From positions 1 through 35,306 of IMG/VR virus record IMGVR_UViG_3300046777_000516: a DNA stretch of 35,306 nt. One strand, written 5' to 3'. The notes below the pieces were generated by a model. The model saw only the letters and a list, made by a program, of their open reading frames with translations, did no database searches and was not told the DNA's origin. The stretch comes from a virus. Numbering within the stretch: position 1 is the first letter of the stretch; each line of letters starts with the position of its first letter. Below, in pieces: positions 8,286-17,000 of the stretch. The position numbers were made by a program, and so were the translations under genes.

Positions 8286-8687
8286 TTATTGTTGAACGGT
8301 TGCGGCGGCTCTTGTTGCACGTATAGCGCGACGGCGTGCGGCCTCTTGTAAATTGAGATGTTTCATCGCATAATTAGTCGCCGTGCGGTTGTGGAATGGC
8401 TTCGCGACCCATTCGCGATAATCGGCTCCGGCGATTGTGATGTTTCCGTCTGCAACGATTTGCCCGGTTGAATCCGACAACTTGTAATAAATCGTCGCGG
8501 AGGATTCGCAATTATCGAAGGCGATCACGACATCGATATCGTTCGCGTCGTATTGGACACCATCGCGCCATATCTTGACCTCACGAATTGGTCGTTTGTT
8601 CGGACGAATTGAATCGGTCGCGGTCGAATCTTGCGCGTATCCGGTGACGGAAAATAGCGCGATGAATGCGATTAAAATGTACTTCAT
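8286..8687 (-). CDS. Secreted protein of unknown function
   Basis: The upstream extension to 8837 is Arg-rich and out of character; the ATG at 8687 overlaps the preceding TGA (ATGA) and starts a clean signal peptide (MKYILIAFIALFSVTGYAQ, cleavage likely after AQ). The 133-residue precursor leaves a mature chain with strands such as VKIWRDGVQYDANDIDVVIAFDN and ATIYYKLSDSTGQIVADG, and an Ala/Arg-rich C-terminus (LQEAARRRAIRATRAAATVQQ). Its location between a decoration-like protein and the holin-like gene suggests co-expression with late genes. Export to the periplasm or outer surface is expected. Function unknown. Confidence 0.6.
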   Translation of the reverse strand: MKYILIAFIALFSVTGYAQDSTATDSIRPNKRPIREVKIWRDGVQYDANDIDVVIAFDNCESSATIYYKLSDSTGQIVADGNITIAGADYREWVAKPFHNRTATNYAMKHLNLQEAARRRAIRATRAAATVQQ

Positions 8688-9184
8688 ATTTGACTTACGG
8701 TTAAAATGACGGATGGGATCGCCGGGCGTGTCGGGTTCGATGCGGCGGCGACGTAGTTTAGAAATACCCCAGTATCGGCGGAGCGCCAACACAATTCGAA
8801 ATAATCTCCGGCGGACGCTGCGACGACAAAATTCCATGCGGCGACAAATTTCCCGTTATTGCCCACGAGCGTCGTTTGTGTATTGCTATTTGCGACGTTG
8901 GATCCGTTTTTGCATAGCCAAATATCGACGACATCGTCGCCGGAATCCGTCTTGTCGAGTTGCGCGGAGAATTGGATGTTGTAAATTCCGGCGTTCGCGA
9001 TTGTTATCCGTGAATTGGAAACAATCGATACTCCGGCGGCTATGTCGGTGACGTTGTACGTCATTTTATTAGTCGCCGTTGCCCCTGCGTTGGCTTGGTC
9101 TTGCGTCGAATAGAATGCGCCGTAAAATGAACGCCCGTCGAATATCTCGACCGTCTGTTCGGTTATGTTGATTTCGTAACTCAT
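8684..9184 (-). CDS. Beta-sandwich (C1q/TNF-like) head decoration or tail protein
   Basis: A 166-residue protein whose ATG overlaps the upstream TGA. The segment AGIYNIQFSAQLDKTDSGDDVVDIWLCKNG, then AAWNFVVAASAGDYFELCWRSADTGVFLNY is the strand pattern of C1q/TNF-like jelly rolls found in phage decoration and receptor-binding proteins: G-x-Y-x-I-x-F-S-A-Q, then W/V-x-V-x-A-x-x-G-D-Y-x-E-L-x-W. It lies in the head module after the protease, so a capsid decoration role is plausible. A trimeric fibre head is the alternative. Confidence 0.65.
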   Translation of the reverse strand: MSYEINITEQTVEIFDGRSFYGAFYSTQDQANAGATATNKMTYNVTDIAAGVSIVSNSRITIANAGIYNIQFSAQLDKTDSGDDVVDIWLCKNGSNVANSNTQTTLVGNNGKFVAAWNFVVAASAGDYFELCWRSADTGVFLNYVAAASNPTRPAIPSVILTVSQI

Positions 9185-9531
9185 GCGGGTTCGGTGACCT
9201 CCTCGACCACTTCAAATTTGCCTCCGATGTATGTTTTGTAAACCCCGGAATTTATTGTGAGCATATCCCACACATAATCCCCGGCGGCGATATTTACACG
9301 CTTGGATACCGTGACCTCATTCGATGATGCACCGCCGACCGTGATCCCATCCGCTTCCGTGATCGTTACCTCCGCCGTCGTGGATGTCGCCTTGCGCCTG
9401 ATCTGGATCCGTACCTCCGCGCCGGATAGGTTCACGGCGACGCTATCCTTGAAGATGGCGAACGTGGATTGCCACGTGTTGCCCTTCGTGAGTTTGATGT
9501 TGTACGTTGCCGGAAGAAAATTCCCTGCCAT
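9181..9531 (-). CDS. Ig-like beta protein of the virion (BppU-like N-terminal domain)
   Basis: A 116-residue protein. The pattern TYNIKLTKGNTWQSTFAIFKDSVAVNLSGAEVRIQIRRK, with GDYVWDMLTINSGVYKTYIGGKFEVVEEVT at the end, resembles the N-terminal domain of BppU-type baseplate proteins: a strand, KG-x-T, a hydrophobic strand, DLSG, then V-x-M-Q-I-R. It starts at an ATG after a CTAATTAA leader and its stop overlaps the next ATG. Such modules link receptor-binding or decoration proteins to the virion, consistent with its coupling to the jelly-roll protein downstream. Confidence 0.6.
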   Translation of the reverse strand: MAGNFLPATYNIKLTKGNTWQSTFAIFKDSVAVNLSGAEVRIQIRRKATSTTAEVTITEADGITVGGASSNEVTVSKRVNIAAGDYVWDMLTINSGVYKTYIGGKFEVVEEVTEPA

Positions 9532-9559
9532 GTCGTTAATTAGTGGTTTGCGTAAATTG

Positions 9560-10606
9560 TTACCCGATGGATTGGAGGATGTCGATGATCCGCGCCATTA
9601 TTTCCTCATCCTTGGTTTGCTCTGCTCTTTCATATTGAAATATCCCTTCAACCGAAAATCCTTTCACCTCCCCGGCTTCGACCTTTGCCCAACCTTCATC
9701 GTCGGTGATTTTCATCGAGCCGAACCATGTGCCGTCTGGAAGATCTTCATATCCTTTCATCCCGCCGATTCCGCGCTCCGAATCCTTTACCCATGATTCG
9801 AATAGTACCGCATCGACCCGTTGATCCTTGTCGTGCTGGAGATTGACGTTCCGTTGGTACCCTTGCTTTGCGAACCGGATGGCGATTTGTTTAATCGTCT
9901 CCGGTGAGAACTTGATGAAATACTCTCCTTGCGCATCACGGCGCAAAATCAATTTATCCGGAATCATCAACGCCCCGGATACGATCCTTTGCGCGGAATC
10001 TTGGATCGCTAACTTTACCTCGGACGCTTGGCGTAGAACGTTTCGCGACCATCTCAATCCGGCTTTCCCGCCCCATGCGTCGTACATCAATTTCCCGCAG
10101 CCGTCGGAATATCCCTTCGACGCTTCGAGATCCTTTTCGTGACGGGAAAGAAATGAGTACATACGGCGAACGGTGTCGAGGGATACCGCGCCGGATGGAT
10201 CCGCTAATTGCGATGCGCGACGTTTCCCGACGGGAGTGCCGCATGAACCCCATCCGTTTTTGTCCGCCCATTCGACCGCGTTCCGGGCATTGGCGCGTAC
10301 GTCGTCGGGGATATCCTTAATTGATTCCTCGAAATCCTCACCCATCCCGTCACGATCACGCCATTTCGTGTAGCATATCGCCGCCGCTTGATCTTGCTCG
10401 TACCCTTCGCCAATCATTGCCGGGATGCAGCGTCCGATGAACTCGGATTCCGTTTCTGATTCCCCCGGCTCAACGAATTGATCCGCGAACGCTTGGAAAT
10501 TCCGTTGAATCGCCGGACGATCAACGAGCGCGATGTAATCGACTTCGAAATTGCCTTCGTCCGCTTCGGATATGGTGAGTTCGTAAATTGGTAAATCCTC
10601 GTTCAT
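9560..10606 (-). CDS. Prohead protease, XkdF-like, with extra N-terminal modules
   Basis: A 348-residue protein. The C-terminal half (about 205-330) has MIPDKLILRRDAQGEYFIKF, NVNLQHDKDQRVDAVLFESWVKD, LPDGTWFGSMKITDDEGWAKV and GEVKGFSVEG, the hallmark order of XkdF-type capsid maturation serine proteases; His in LQHD and Ser in GFSVEG are candidate catalytic residues. Residues about 50-85 hold a CIPAMIGEGYEQDQAAAICYTKW motif seen in other phage head proteins, and about 105-190 an AVEWADKNGW...TPVGKRRASQLA...ARHE-like module followed by WGGKAGLRWS. It would process scaffold and capsid during maturation. It lies between tape measure and head genes. Confidence 0.75.
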   Translation of the reverse strand: MNEDLPIYELTISEADEGNFEVDYIALVDRPAIQRNFQAFADQFVEPGESETESEFIGRCIPAMIGEGYEQDQAAAICYTKWRDRDGMGEDFEESIKDIPDDVRANARNAVEWADKNGWGSCGTPVGKRRASQLADPSGAVSLDTVRRMYSFLSRHEKDLEASKGYSDGCGKLMYDAWGGKAGLRWSRNVLRQASEVKLAIQDSAQRIVSGALMIPDKLILRRDAQGEYFIKFSPETIKQIAIRFAKQGYQRNVNLQHDKDQRVDAVLFESWVKDSERGIGGMKGYEDLPDGTWFGSMKITDDEGWAKVEAGEVKGFSVEGIFQYERAEQTKDEEIMARIIDILQSIG

Positions 10607-10634
10607 GCTATGCTCTTTTTTCTAATTAGTTCGA

Positions 10635-12743
10635 TTACGCCAACCTTGCCGCGCGGTTCAATCTCGATACCCGCTCTTGCGACGATGTGATGTCTGATTC
10701 GACAACGTATGCCCGTGTCGATGCGGTGTTGATGCCGCGGAGGGATTGCTGCCCCAACTCGAATACTTGCGCCGTTGCCCGTGGCGGTTGTAATGGAGCG
10801 GCACCAGATACGGCGGGTGCGCTGAATGACCCACCCCCCAACGATGGAGCGGATCCGCCGCCTCCGGACGAGTTCGGAACCCTTACCGATGCAATCTGCC
10901 GAACGCGAGCAAGACCCGCAGCGATTGACGATGCCGCGATGATGTACGGATATGCCGGATTCGCAATCGTTACCGGATTCGCGGACGCTGCCCGGAATTG
11001 GCTTGCGGTTGCGGTGTAGGTATCAATCGTCGCCGCTGCGATTGCCAATGCCTTCCCGGCTGCGGTATTTTGCCCGACTAAATTGGCGAGGTTGTTCAAT
11101 CCTTGCGCGACCGCATCGAGCGTCGCAAGTTGTGCCGCCTTTTTATCTTCTTCGATCTTTATTTCAGCCGTCGCAATCTCTTTTTTCCGCTTCACGTATG
11201 CCTCATAATCGATGATTCCTTTCGCGAGGTATTGCGTGTTTAATTCGTCGGCTTGCCTCAACGCTTCCTCGCGCGCTTCGAGATCGGTTTGCGGATCCAA
11301 TCCAACCTCTTTCAACGCATCAAGTGCCAATAATTTTCGTTCAATCTCCTTTTGATTCGCCTCTTTGGATAATCGATCAAGTGTATCTTGTTCCGTTTTT
11401 GCGTTCTGTTCAATCTGCGCCAATTCATCGTCTACGATTCTTTGTTGAATCGCCCTGATTTCGTCACCCGCTTTTGCTTCAAGCAATGCAATTGCTGCGG
11501 CTTCTTTTTCCTTTTTTAGTCCATACGATTTGATGCGGTCGGTATCGCGTTTTAATTGAATCTCGATTTCCTTGATTGCGCGTTGATCTGCGTTTTTTTG
11601 ACGGCGTAAAATTGCCTCATCTTGCAGTTTTGTTATTTCGTCCTCGACTTGTTTTTCATTTCTTATGCGATCTTGTGCCGCTTGTTGTGCGCGTTGATTT
11701 GCCGCCTCTCGATCCTTTTCCGCTTTTTGTTTGCGGTCTGATTCCGCCTTATCCGCCGCCGCTTGTCGATCCTTATCCGCCGCTGCGATGTCGCGATTCG
11801 CACGCTCCCGCGCATCCTTGATAAATTTATCACGTTGGGCGACGGATAGGCTTTCGTCCTTCGTGAGTTCCTCAAACGATTTGCGGTAGCGCAGATTGGC
11901 TTCGATCTTCCGTTTAGTATAATCGTCGTACTTGTCGCCGTTAACGTCCAATTCGCGCTCCGTTGCCCTTATGGCTGCGGCGTTGGCTTTTAGTACGCGC
12001 TCCGTCTGGCGTTGCGCCTCGGAGGTTATGCCGATGAAATCCGTGATCCGGTTATACACCCGACCGATGGCATCCGCCGCCGCGCCCAATCCGGGAATGA
12101 AATCGAGCACCGCCTTTTTCACCTTGTCGAAATTTTGGACAAGCGCGATCAACCCGATGGCGAGCGCACCAATACCCGTGGCGACGATTGCACCCCGGAG
12201 AATTTTGAACCCGGTCGAGGTTGTAACGGTAGCGATGCCGAGTGCCTTTTGAGTTGCTGCGGTTGCAAGATTCGCGGCGGCCAGTCCTTTCTGAAATACC
12301 GAGGTTTGCTGAATAACCGCGTTCAACCGCCGGAAATCCTTTGCGGAATCCGTGATCTTGGACAACCCTTCCGACAATGCCAATGCGGATTGAACCTTCA
12401 AAAGTTGTTTTTGCAAGTCCTCGGATTCCACACCAACCAACCCAAGCGCACCCTGAACGGCTGCGAACCCTCCGGCCACGGCGTTAATCGCCCCGCTGAA
12501 CGCTTGGAACTTTGCCCCCGGATCGAATAGTTTCGCCGTTTCCGCCGCTTCGGAGATCTGGTCGCGGAGTTGTGCGACCTTCTTTGCCGCTTCGACGGCT
12601 TGTTGTGAATAATCGCCGAACTCTTGTTGCGCCCGGACGAGTTCCGCGTTGGCCTCTTTTAATTCCTTGCGAACGTTCCCGACGGATTTCGTGACTTGGG
12701 AACCGTCGACCTCTATTTTTATGCCTACCTTTTCTTCCGCCAT
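10635..12743 (-). CDS. Tail tape measure protein
   Basis: A 702-residue protein starting at an ATG just after the preceding stop. It begins with GIKIEVDGSQVTKSVGNVRKELKEANAELVRAQQEFG, a typical tape measure opening, then long Ala/Glu/Lys/Gln-rich coiled coil. A hydrophobic segment follows (about 180-205, AIVATGIGALAIGLIALVQNF), then a highly charged central part (about 310-480, repeated KAEKDREAANQRAQQAAQ style) and an Ala/Gly-rich C-terminus. In siphophages length scales with tail length at about 0.15 nm per residue, which would give roughly 105 nm (inference). Two frameshift-type chaperone frames lie upstream but separated by baseplate-like genes, an unusual order. Confidence 0.85.
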   Translation of the reverse strand: MAEEKVGIKIEVDGSQVTKSVGNVRKELKEANAELVRAQQEFGDYSQQAVEAAKKVAQLRDQISEAAETAKLFDPGAKFQAFSGAINAVAGGFAAVQGALGLVGVESEDLQKQLLKVQSALALSEGLSKITDSAKDFRRLNAVIQQTSVFQKGLAAANLATAATQKALGIATVTTSTGFKILRGAIVATGIGALAIGLIALVQNFDKVKKAVLDFIPGLGAAADAIGRVYNRITDFIGITSEAQRQTERVLKANAAAIRATERELDVNGDKYDDYTKRKIEANLRYRKSFEELTKDESLSVAQRDKFIKDARERANRDIAAADKDRQAAADKAESDRKQKAEKDREAANQRAQQAAQDRIRNEKQVEDEITKLQDEAILRRQKNADQRAIKEIEIQLKRDTDRIKSYGLKKEKEAAAIALLEAKAGDEIRAIQQRIVDDELAQIEQNAKTEQDTLDRLSKEANQKEIERKLLALDALKEVGLDPQTDLEAREEALRQADELNTQYLAKGIIDYEAYVKRKKEIATAEIKIEEDKKAAQLATLDAVAQGLNNLANLVGQNTAAGKALAIAAATIDTYTATASQFRAASANPVTIANPAYPYIIAASSIAAGLARVRQIASVRVPNSSGGGGSAPSLGGGSFSAPAVSGAAPLQPPRATAQVFELGQQSLRGINTASTRAYVVESDITSSQERVSRLNRAARLA

Positions 12744-12744
12744 C

Positions 12745-14892
12745 TTATTCGTATGAAAGTTCCATGACCTTTAATAACTCTACCTTGGTCGATTCACCGC
12801 TCAACGGGTTAAAATCGATGATTCGATTCAATCGCCACAACGCGCCGTCGATGTAAATCAGCCGGGCGAAATCTAATCCGTATATGTCCATCTCGTTGAG
12901 CCGGAAAAACGCCGTCATCAATTTGGAATCCTTGTCCGTTATTTCTGCGACATAGTCGAACCAGAATCCGGTGAACAAATTAGCCGACGGATATTGATTC
13001 GTCAGGTTGAAATATATCTCCTCCGGGGTGCCGAAATTGATATCGCTCTGCGGCGTGTCCGGATCGTCGAGATGTCCGCCGTAACCGTATGTCGTGAGGG
13101 ATTGTTTAACGGTTCCGCCATCCTTAACGTCGTAAGATGTGACCCCGGTTTTCTTCTTGATTTGTAGAATCCGGACATTATGTTCCGTCTTGTCCTCCGT
13201 CGTTCCGGATAATTTCCATACCGTGGAAACCTTTTTATCTTCCCCGGTGTAGCCGACGAGCGCGGAGGCGGAGAATATCAATTCCGCCGTTTGTTTTTCC
13301 TTTGCAAATTCGTACCCGGAATCCTCGAGGTAATCCCCGTATCCTTGACCGTATTTTTTCAGGTATTGCTCGTTGTAATAATCCGCGTCCGGTTTGTACT
13401 TGTACTCGAAATATCGCCCGTTGAGTTCCGACATTGGTTTCAATCGGATAGGCTTCAATCGATCCAGTCGATACGTCCAATCGCGGGATGTCGTGGATCC
13501 GTCCTCCAATAATAGGGCGTTGGTTTGATCGACCATGAAAATCGTAGTGAAATCATCCGTCGCCAATACCGTGAGCGCATCTTCGTAATAATCGCGGTAA
13601 GGTTGGATAATCAGATGTTTTTCCCGTGAGGTTGATTCCGTCACGTAGAGATTGAACATTTTCACGACCGACGAAAAGAAATCCCGTTGGAATACCCCGC
13701 GTGGGATCGTGTCATTAATCGCGATTTCATCCCCGTACCCGAGCGTTACATAGGTCGGTGTCGCGGAGATCAGCGTGAGCGTTCCCTCCGTTATTTGAAT
13801 GCCAAGGCCACGAATATCGGTGTCGATGTAAACGGATAATGTGTCGTTTTGATTAAACGTCACCCCGCCGATTGAGGCGTTGACGGATACAACGTCGTTG
13901 AGATTCGCGGAGTTGATATGCGTGTAAATGGATACCCCGTTTTTCCGGATCTCGATTTCGAGTGATGTCCCGGCTTCGAGTACCTCCCCCATCAACACGA
14001 CCTCCAACGTTCCGGTGAATGGCGTGGCGGCGTTGTACGTGAAAATCGTTTTCGGAGCGTTGAGCGTGAAATCCCCAAGCGTTCCGGCGACCCATGCCAC
14101 GTTTCCGACGTTGGTGTACGTTCGCGGATCAGCCGTAACGGATAGGCCCGTCGATGTGAATCGCTTCAGCACCTTTTGATTGTTCGGAACGACAAGGCGG
14201 TGAAATAGTTGCGTATCAAAAAAATCAGATTCATAGGTGTACCCCGATCCGGCGATGATCTTCCGGAGGTATTCTTTGACGTACAATGCCGGACGATATG
14301 CCCGGAAATCCCAATCCTTTTTGTTCGTGGATACCCCGCCGTAATCGACGAGCGGATAAAAGTACCCCGATGCCGGATAATACCCCGTAAGCGTCACCCC
14401 GGAAACGGAAATTCCGGTCGTCGGTTCCCATGACGCGGTGATATTCGCCATCGTCCATTCGTGATCGTATGCGGAAAAATCGAGATCCTCGATCTTCGAA
14501 TTTCCGAGCGCGTTCACGAATCCGCCCAACTCCCCGAAGATGGCACATTCATACTCGATCTCCCCGCCATCGCGGACGATTTCGAGCAATCGAATGACAC
14601 CCTTCATTATCTGGATCTTGTCGACGTAGACGTAACAAGTCGCCGCCTTCGATGCGTTAAAATTATACCCCCGATTCGCGGTATTTTCGTCGTAGGCGTT
14701 TTGGGATCCGAACTCGAAAACGAAACCGAAAAGTTTGTTGTTGTTTGCCGTGCCGGGGAGTACGACCGTTTTTGAAAAGTTCGTTTCGCGTGATGCAAAC
14801 TCTTTTACGTCGTCGATTTGATATGTAAACTCAACGGACAAATCTTGCGTAAGATCCAACCGACGGCCTTCGATGTAAATTTCCGTCCTCAT
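12745..14892 (-). CDS. Large baseplate/tail-tip structural protein
   Basis: A 715-residue protein whose ATG overlaps the previous TGA. It begins EIYIEGRRLDLTQDLSVEFTYQIDDV and continues with RETNFSKTVVLPGTANNNKLFG, an opening seen in baseplate or hub-like proteins of Bacteroidota phages, in which an ID/L start is followed by the F-S-x-T-V-x-LPGT-x-NN motif. The remainder is beta-rich with many Tyr/Thr/Asp residues and a central FVEKL-like stretch (NDTIPRGVFQRDFFSSVVKMFNLYV). It probably forms part of the tail tip. It is co-transcribed with the preceding tail protein and the tape measure. Confidence 0.65.
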   Translation of the reverse strand: MRTEIYIEGRRLDLTQDLSVEFTYQIDDVKEFASRETNFSKTVVLPGTANNNKLFGFVFEFGSQNAYDENTANRGYNFNASKAATCYVYVDKIQIMKGVIRLLEIVRDGGEIEYECAIFGELGGFVNALGNSKIEDLDFSAYDHEWTMANITASWEPTTGISVSGVTLTGYYPASGYFYPLVDYGGVSTNKKDWDFRAYRPALYVKEYLRKIIAGSGYTYESDFFDTQLFHRLVVPNNQKVLKRFTSTGLSVTADPRTYTNVGNVAWVAGTLGDFTLNAPKTIFTYNAATPFTGTLEVVLMGEVLEAGTSLEIEIRKNGVSIYTHINSANLNDVVSVNASIGGVTFNQNDTLSVYIDTDIRGLGIQITEGTLTLISATPTYVTLGYGDEIAINDTIPRGVFQRDFFSSVVKMFNLYVTESTSREKHLIIQPYRDYYEDALTVLATDDFTTIFMVDQTNALLLEDGSTTSRDWTYRLDRLKPIRLKPMSELNGRYFEYKYKPDADYYNEQYLKKYGQGYGDYLEDSGYEFAKEKQTAELIFSASALVGYTGEDKKVSTVWKLSGTTEDKTEHNVRILQIKKKTGVTSYDVKDGGTVKQSLTTYGYGGHLDDPDTPQSDINFGTPEEIYFNLTNQYPSANLFTGFWFDYVAEITDKDSKLMTAFFRLNEMDIYGLDFARLIYIDGALWRLNRIIDFNPLSGESTKVELLKVMELSYE

Positions 14893-16031
14893 CGATATTG
14901 AGAGTTTACTGGGCGTGAATAGTTAATATCCAACGTGAGGTTGAACATTTTATCGACCGTCCGGATTCGCTCCGCCCAATTATTCGTGCCGACCGTGACC
15001 GGGTAATAATATCCGGATTTTTCGAGGTACACCTCCGGCGACATGATCAGATCTCGGAGCCATGTGTGGTCGGTTTCGGTGAGGAAATCGGAGGTGAGCC
15101 GGAACGTGACCCCTTGCGAAATGACATGATTCACGCGACCCGCGTACATTTTTTTGAATGAATCATACCGCGCAACCGTATCCGACACGACCTCCCATCC
15201 CGGACGTTGGTACGATTCCCGCGTCGCGGTTCGTTCCTCCCGGTTGACGAGCCGGAATGTCATTGTGTCATAGCCGCCGAGCGAGTTTAGGAAATGGAGC
15301 GTTTCGACTTCGTATCGGTTACACGCTAACTTGATCGTAAGGTAATCGCCGGAGTTTATGCGGACGCGGTACGATGTCGCCGTGGACGGAATCACCGTCG
15401 ATCCGAAATACGCATTAATGGCTCCCGGGGATACGTCGAATATTTGCAAGGCGTTGGTGTAGGCTCCGGTTCCGGTTTGTTCGGATCCTGAATCGACGGT
15501 GACTTTCAACGCTTGGAGTACGTCCGGGAATCCGTAGTTCAGCCACGACGCGTATAATTTTTCGGTGTACCCGACCGTAAGCGCGGAACGATCGCGACCC
15601 GTCAGCCACTTCCCGTTAAACGTGTCCAGATACGACGTACTCCAATCCCTGAAGATTGGGTTGTAAAAATTGAACGCTTCGTAATTCGCGGTCGTGAGGT
15701 TAGTGTAAAGCGTACCGCCGTATTCCTCGCCAAACTTGATGGTGTACGCGACGTATATTCCATTCGTCGAGTGCGAGAACGCGGTTTGCGTTGTGTTGGG
15801 CTTAAAGTAGGTCGTCCAATAGTTCCGGATGATGTTACCCGCGTTAAACGTCCCGCAATCCTCCGTCGGATCCGGGAATAATTTTATACGGGCAACAAGC
15901 GTCGTCGAGATGTAAACGTCGAATACGTATTTGAATCCCGATTGCCCGGTATTGTTGGATGTCACAACGTGCCATAAGTCGTCGTGCATGGATGCCCGGT
16001 TTTCCGGGGATTGTACAATGGTGATTGCCAT
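14889..16031 (-). CDS. Tail tip / distal tail-like structural protein
   Basis: A 380-residue protein. It starts MAITIVQSPENRASMHDDLWHVVTSNN and continues with FKYVFDVYISTTLVARIKLFPDP and GTFNAGNIIRNYWTTYF. This opening, where a short N-terminal strand is followed by the pattern F-x-Y-x-x-D-V-Y and G-x-F-x-x-x-x-I-x-x-x-Y, is common to baseplate proteins of Bacteroidota phages; the rest is beta-rich. No enzymatic motif is visible. The ATG follows a CTAATTAATGGC leader and the stop overlaps the next ATG, so it is coupled to the large baseplate protein. Confidence 0.6.
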   Translation of the reverse strand: MAITIVQSPENRASMHDDLWHVVTSNNTGQSGFKYVFDVYISTTLVARIKLFPDPTEDCGTFNAGNIIRNYWTTYFKPNTTQTAFSHSTNGIYVAYTIKFGEEYGGTLYTNLTTANYEAFNFYNPIFRDWSTSYLDTFNGKWLTGRDRSALTVGYTEKLYASWLNYGFPDVLQALKVTVDSGSEQTGTGAYTNALQIFDVSPGAINAYFGSTVIPSTATSYRVRINSGDYLTIKLACNRYEVETLHFLNSLGGYDTMTFRLVNREERTATRESYQRPGWEVVSDTVARYDSFKKMYAGRVNHVISQGVTFRLTSDFLTETDHTWLRDLIMSPEVYLEKSGYYYPVTVGTNNWAERIRTVDKMFNLTLDINYSRPVNSQYR

Positions 16032-16039
16032 GCCATTAA

Positions 16040-16732
16040 TTAGGCATTCTGCGCGGGATTGAACTTCCGGACGGCGACCCGGACATCGAACGTTGCGGCC
16101 TTCGCGACGGCTTGAGCAAATGTTTTTCCGAAATAAGCGTTAACCGCTTGATCGAAATACCCCGTGTAAGGCAATCCTCGGCGTTTTATGGCGAGTGCTA
16201 TGGCGTAAGCGAAATCACCTTGCGGATCTTGTTCGGCGGCGATATTGCGGCGTTTCTGCTGCAATCGCGACAAGTTCTCGCGTTGATCCTCATTCCTTGC
16301 CGCGATACCGTTCACGCGCAACCATCCTTTGATTGCCTCGACCATTACGGGCGGCGCGGAAAGTTTACGGAATTGGTACGGCGAGGATGCGGGTTGACCC
16401 GATCGGATACCGCGCACCCCCTTATTGACGAAATCCCAATATTTAGCGGAGGGATCATTTTTATCATATCCGATTTCGAGCGTGTAGGTTGATCCGGATT
16501 GAACCAGATCTCCGGCCGATACGCCGTCCGTCAATCCTCCCGTGGATACCTTTCCAAGCCGATCAAGATTTTCCTGAACCGCGATAACGAACTCCCCGGC
16601 CAATTTTATGATGAGATCCGAAACGGCGTTATTTGTGGGAGCCGATCCGGGATCGACTGGATCATCCGCGAGCGTGTCGAGGTATCCGGTCGTTAATAGT
16701 TCGTCTTGAACTTGTTTCAGGGATTTCGCCAT
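16040..16732 (-). CDS. Hypothetical tail-module protein
   Basis: A 230-residue protein starting at an ATG 2 bases after the stop of the chaperone extension. Opening residues MAKSLKQVQDELLTTGYLDTLADDPVD are helical; a middle part contains NDPSAKYWDFVNKGVRGIRSGQP and SPYQFRKLSAPPVMVEAIKGWLRVNGI; the C-terminal part has AYAIALAIKRRGLPYTGYFDQAV and ends in a FDVRVAVRKFN strand. The YW-x-FVNKGV...PYQFR...I--W region and final K-R-G-L-P-x-T-x-x-F pattern recall tail completion proteins (HK97 gp10-like), but this is weak. It lies between chaperone and baseplate genes. Confidence 0.55.
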   Translation of the reverse strand: MAKSLKQVQDELLTTGYLDTLADDPVDPGSAPTNNAVSDLIIKLAGEFVIAVQENLDRLGKVSTGGLTDGVSAGDLVQSGSTYTLEIGYDKNDPSAKYWDFVNKGVRGIRSGQPASSPYQFRKLSAPPVMVEAIKGWLRVNGIAARNEDQRENLSRLQQKRRNIAAEQDPQGDFAYAIALAIKRRGLPYTGYFDQAVNAYFGKTFAQAVAKAATFDVRVAVRKFNPAQNA

Positions 16733-16733
16733 G

Positions 16734-17000
16734 TCATTTCAGCGCGGACTTTTCGAACTCCGCCTTTGCTTTTAAATAGGCGACCGCGTTCAAATATTCC
16801 AAGGTCGGAACTTCCCATGCGTCCGTCATTGGGATTCGGAGGTAATCCGCGACCCGTTCGGTCGTATAATGCCACCCATAACGCTGCATAAATCGTTCAC
16901 GAATGCCTCCGCCTCCGCCACCGGAAGATTCTGGCGTTTCATCAGTTCCCTCACCAAATAGACCCGGGAATTGTTGATCAACTGAAGATATACGTCGCAA
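16734..17000 (-). CDS. -1 frame extension of the tail assembly chaperone (T-like part)
   Basis: This frame opens at the T9 run with TTG and has no ATG near its beginning, so independent initiation is unlikely. In the -1 frame relative to the upstream 220-residue protein it encodes 88 residues: RRISSVDQQFPGLFGEG, a Gly6 run, then RYGWHYTTERVADYLRIPMTDAWEVPTLEYLNAVAYLKAKAEF. A linker plus a helix-rich domain appended by a -1 shift is the classic arrangement of the lambda G-T tail chaperones. If shifted at 17006-17000, the fusion has 163 residues from the first frame plus 88, total 251. Confidence 0.7.
   Translation of the reverse strand: MRRISSVDQQFPGLFGEGTDETPESSGGGGGGIRERFMQRYGWHYTTERVADYLRIPMTDAWEVPTLEYLNAVAYLKAKAEFEKSALK

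Noticed and set aside
10952-12530. Several plus-strand frames within the tape measure gene
   Set aside because: Antisense shadows of a long, well-supported coiled-coil gene.
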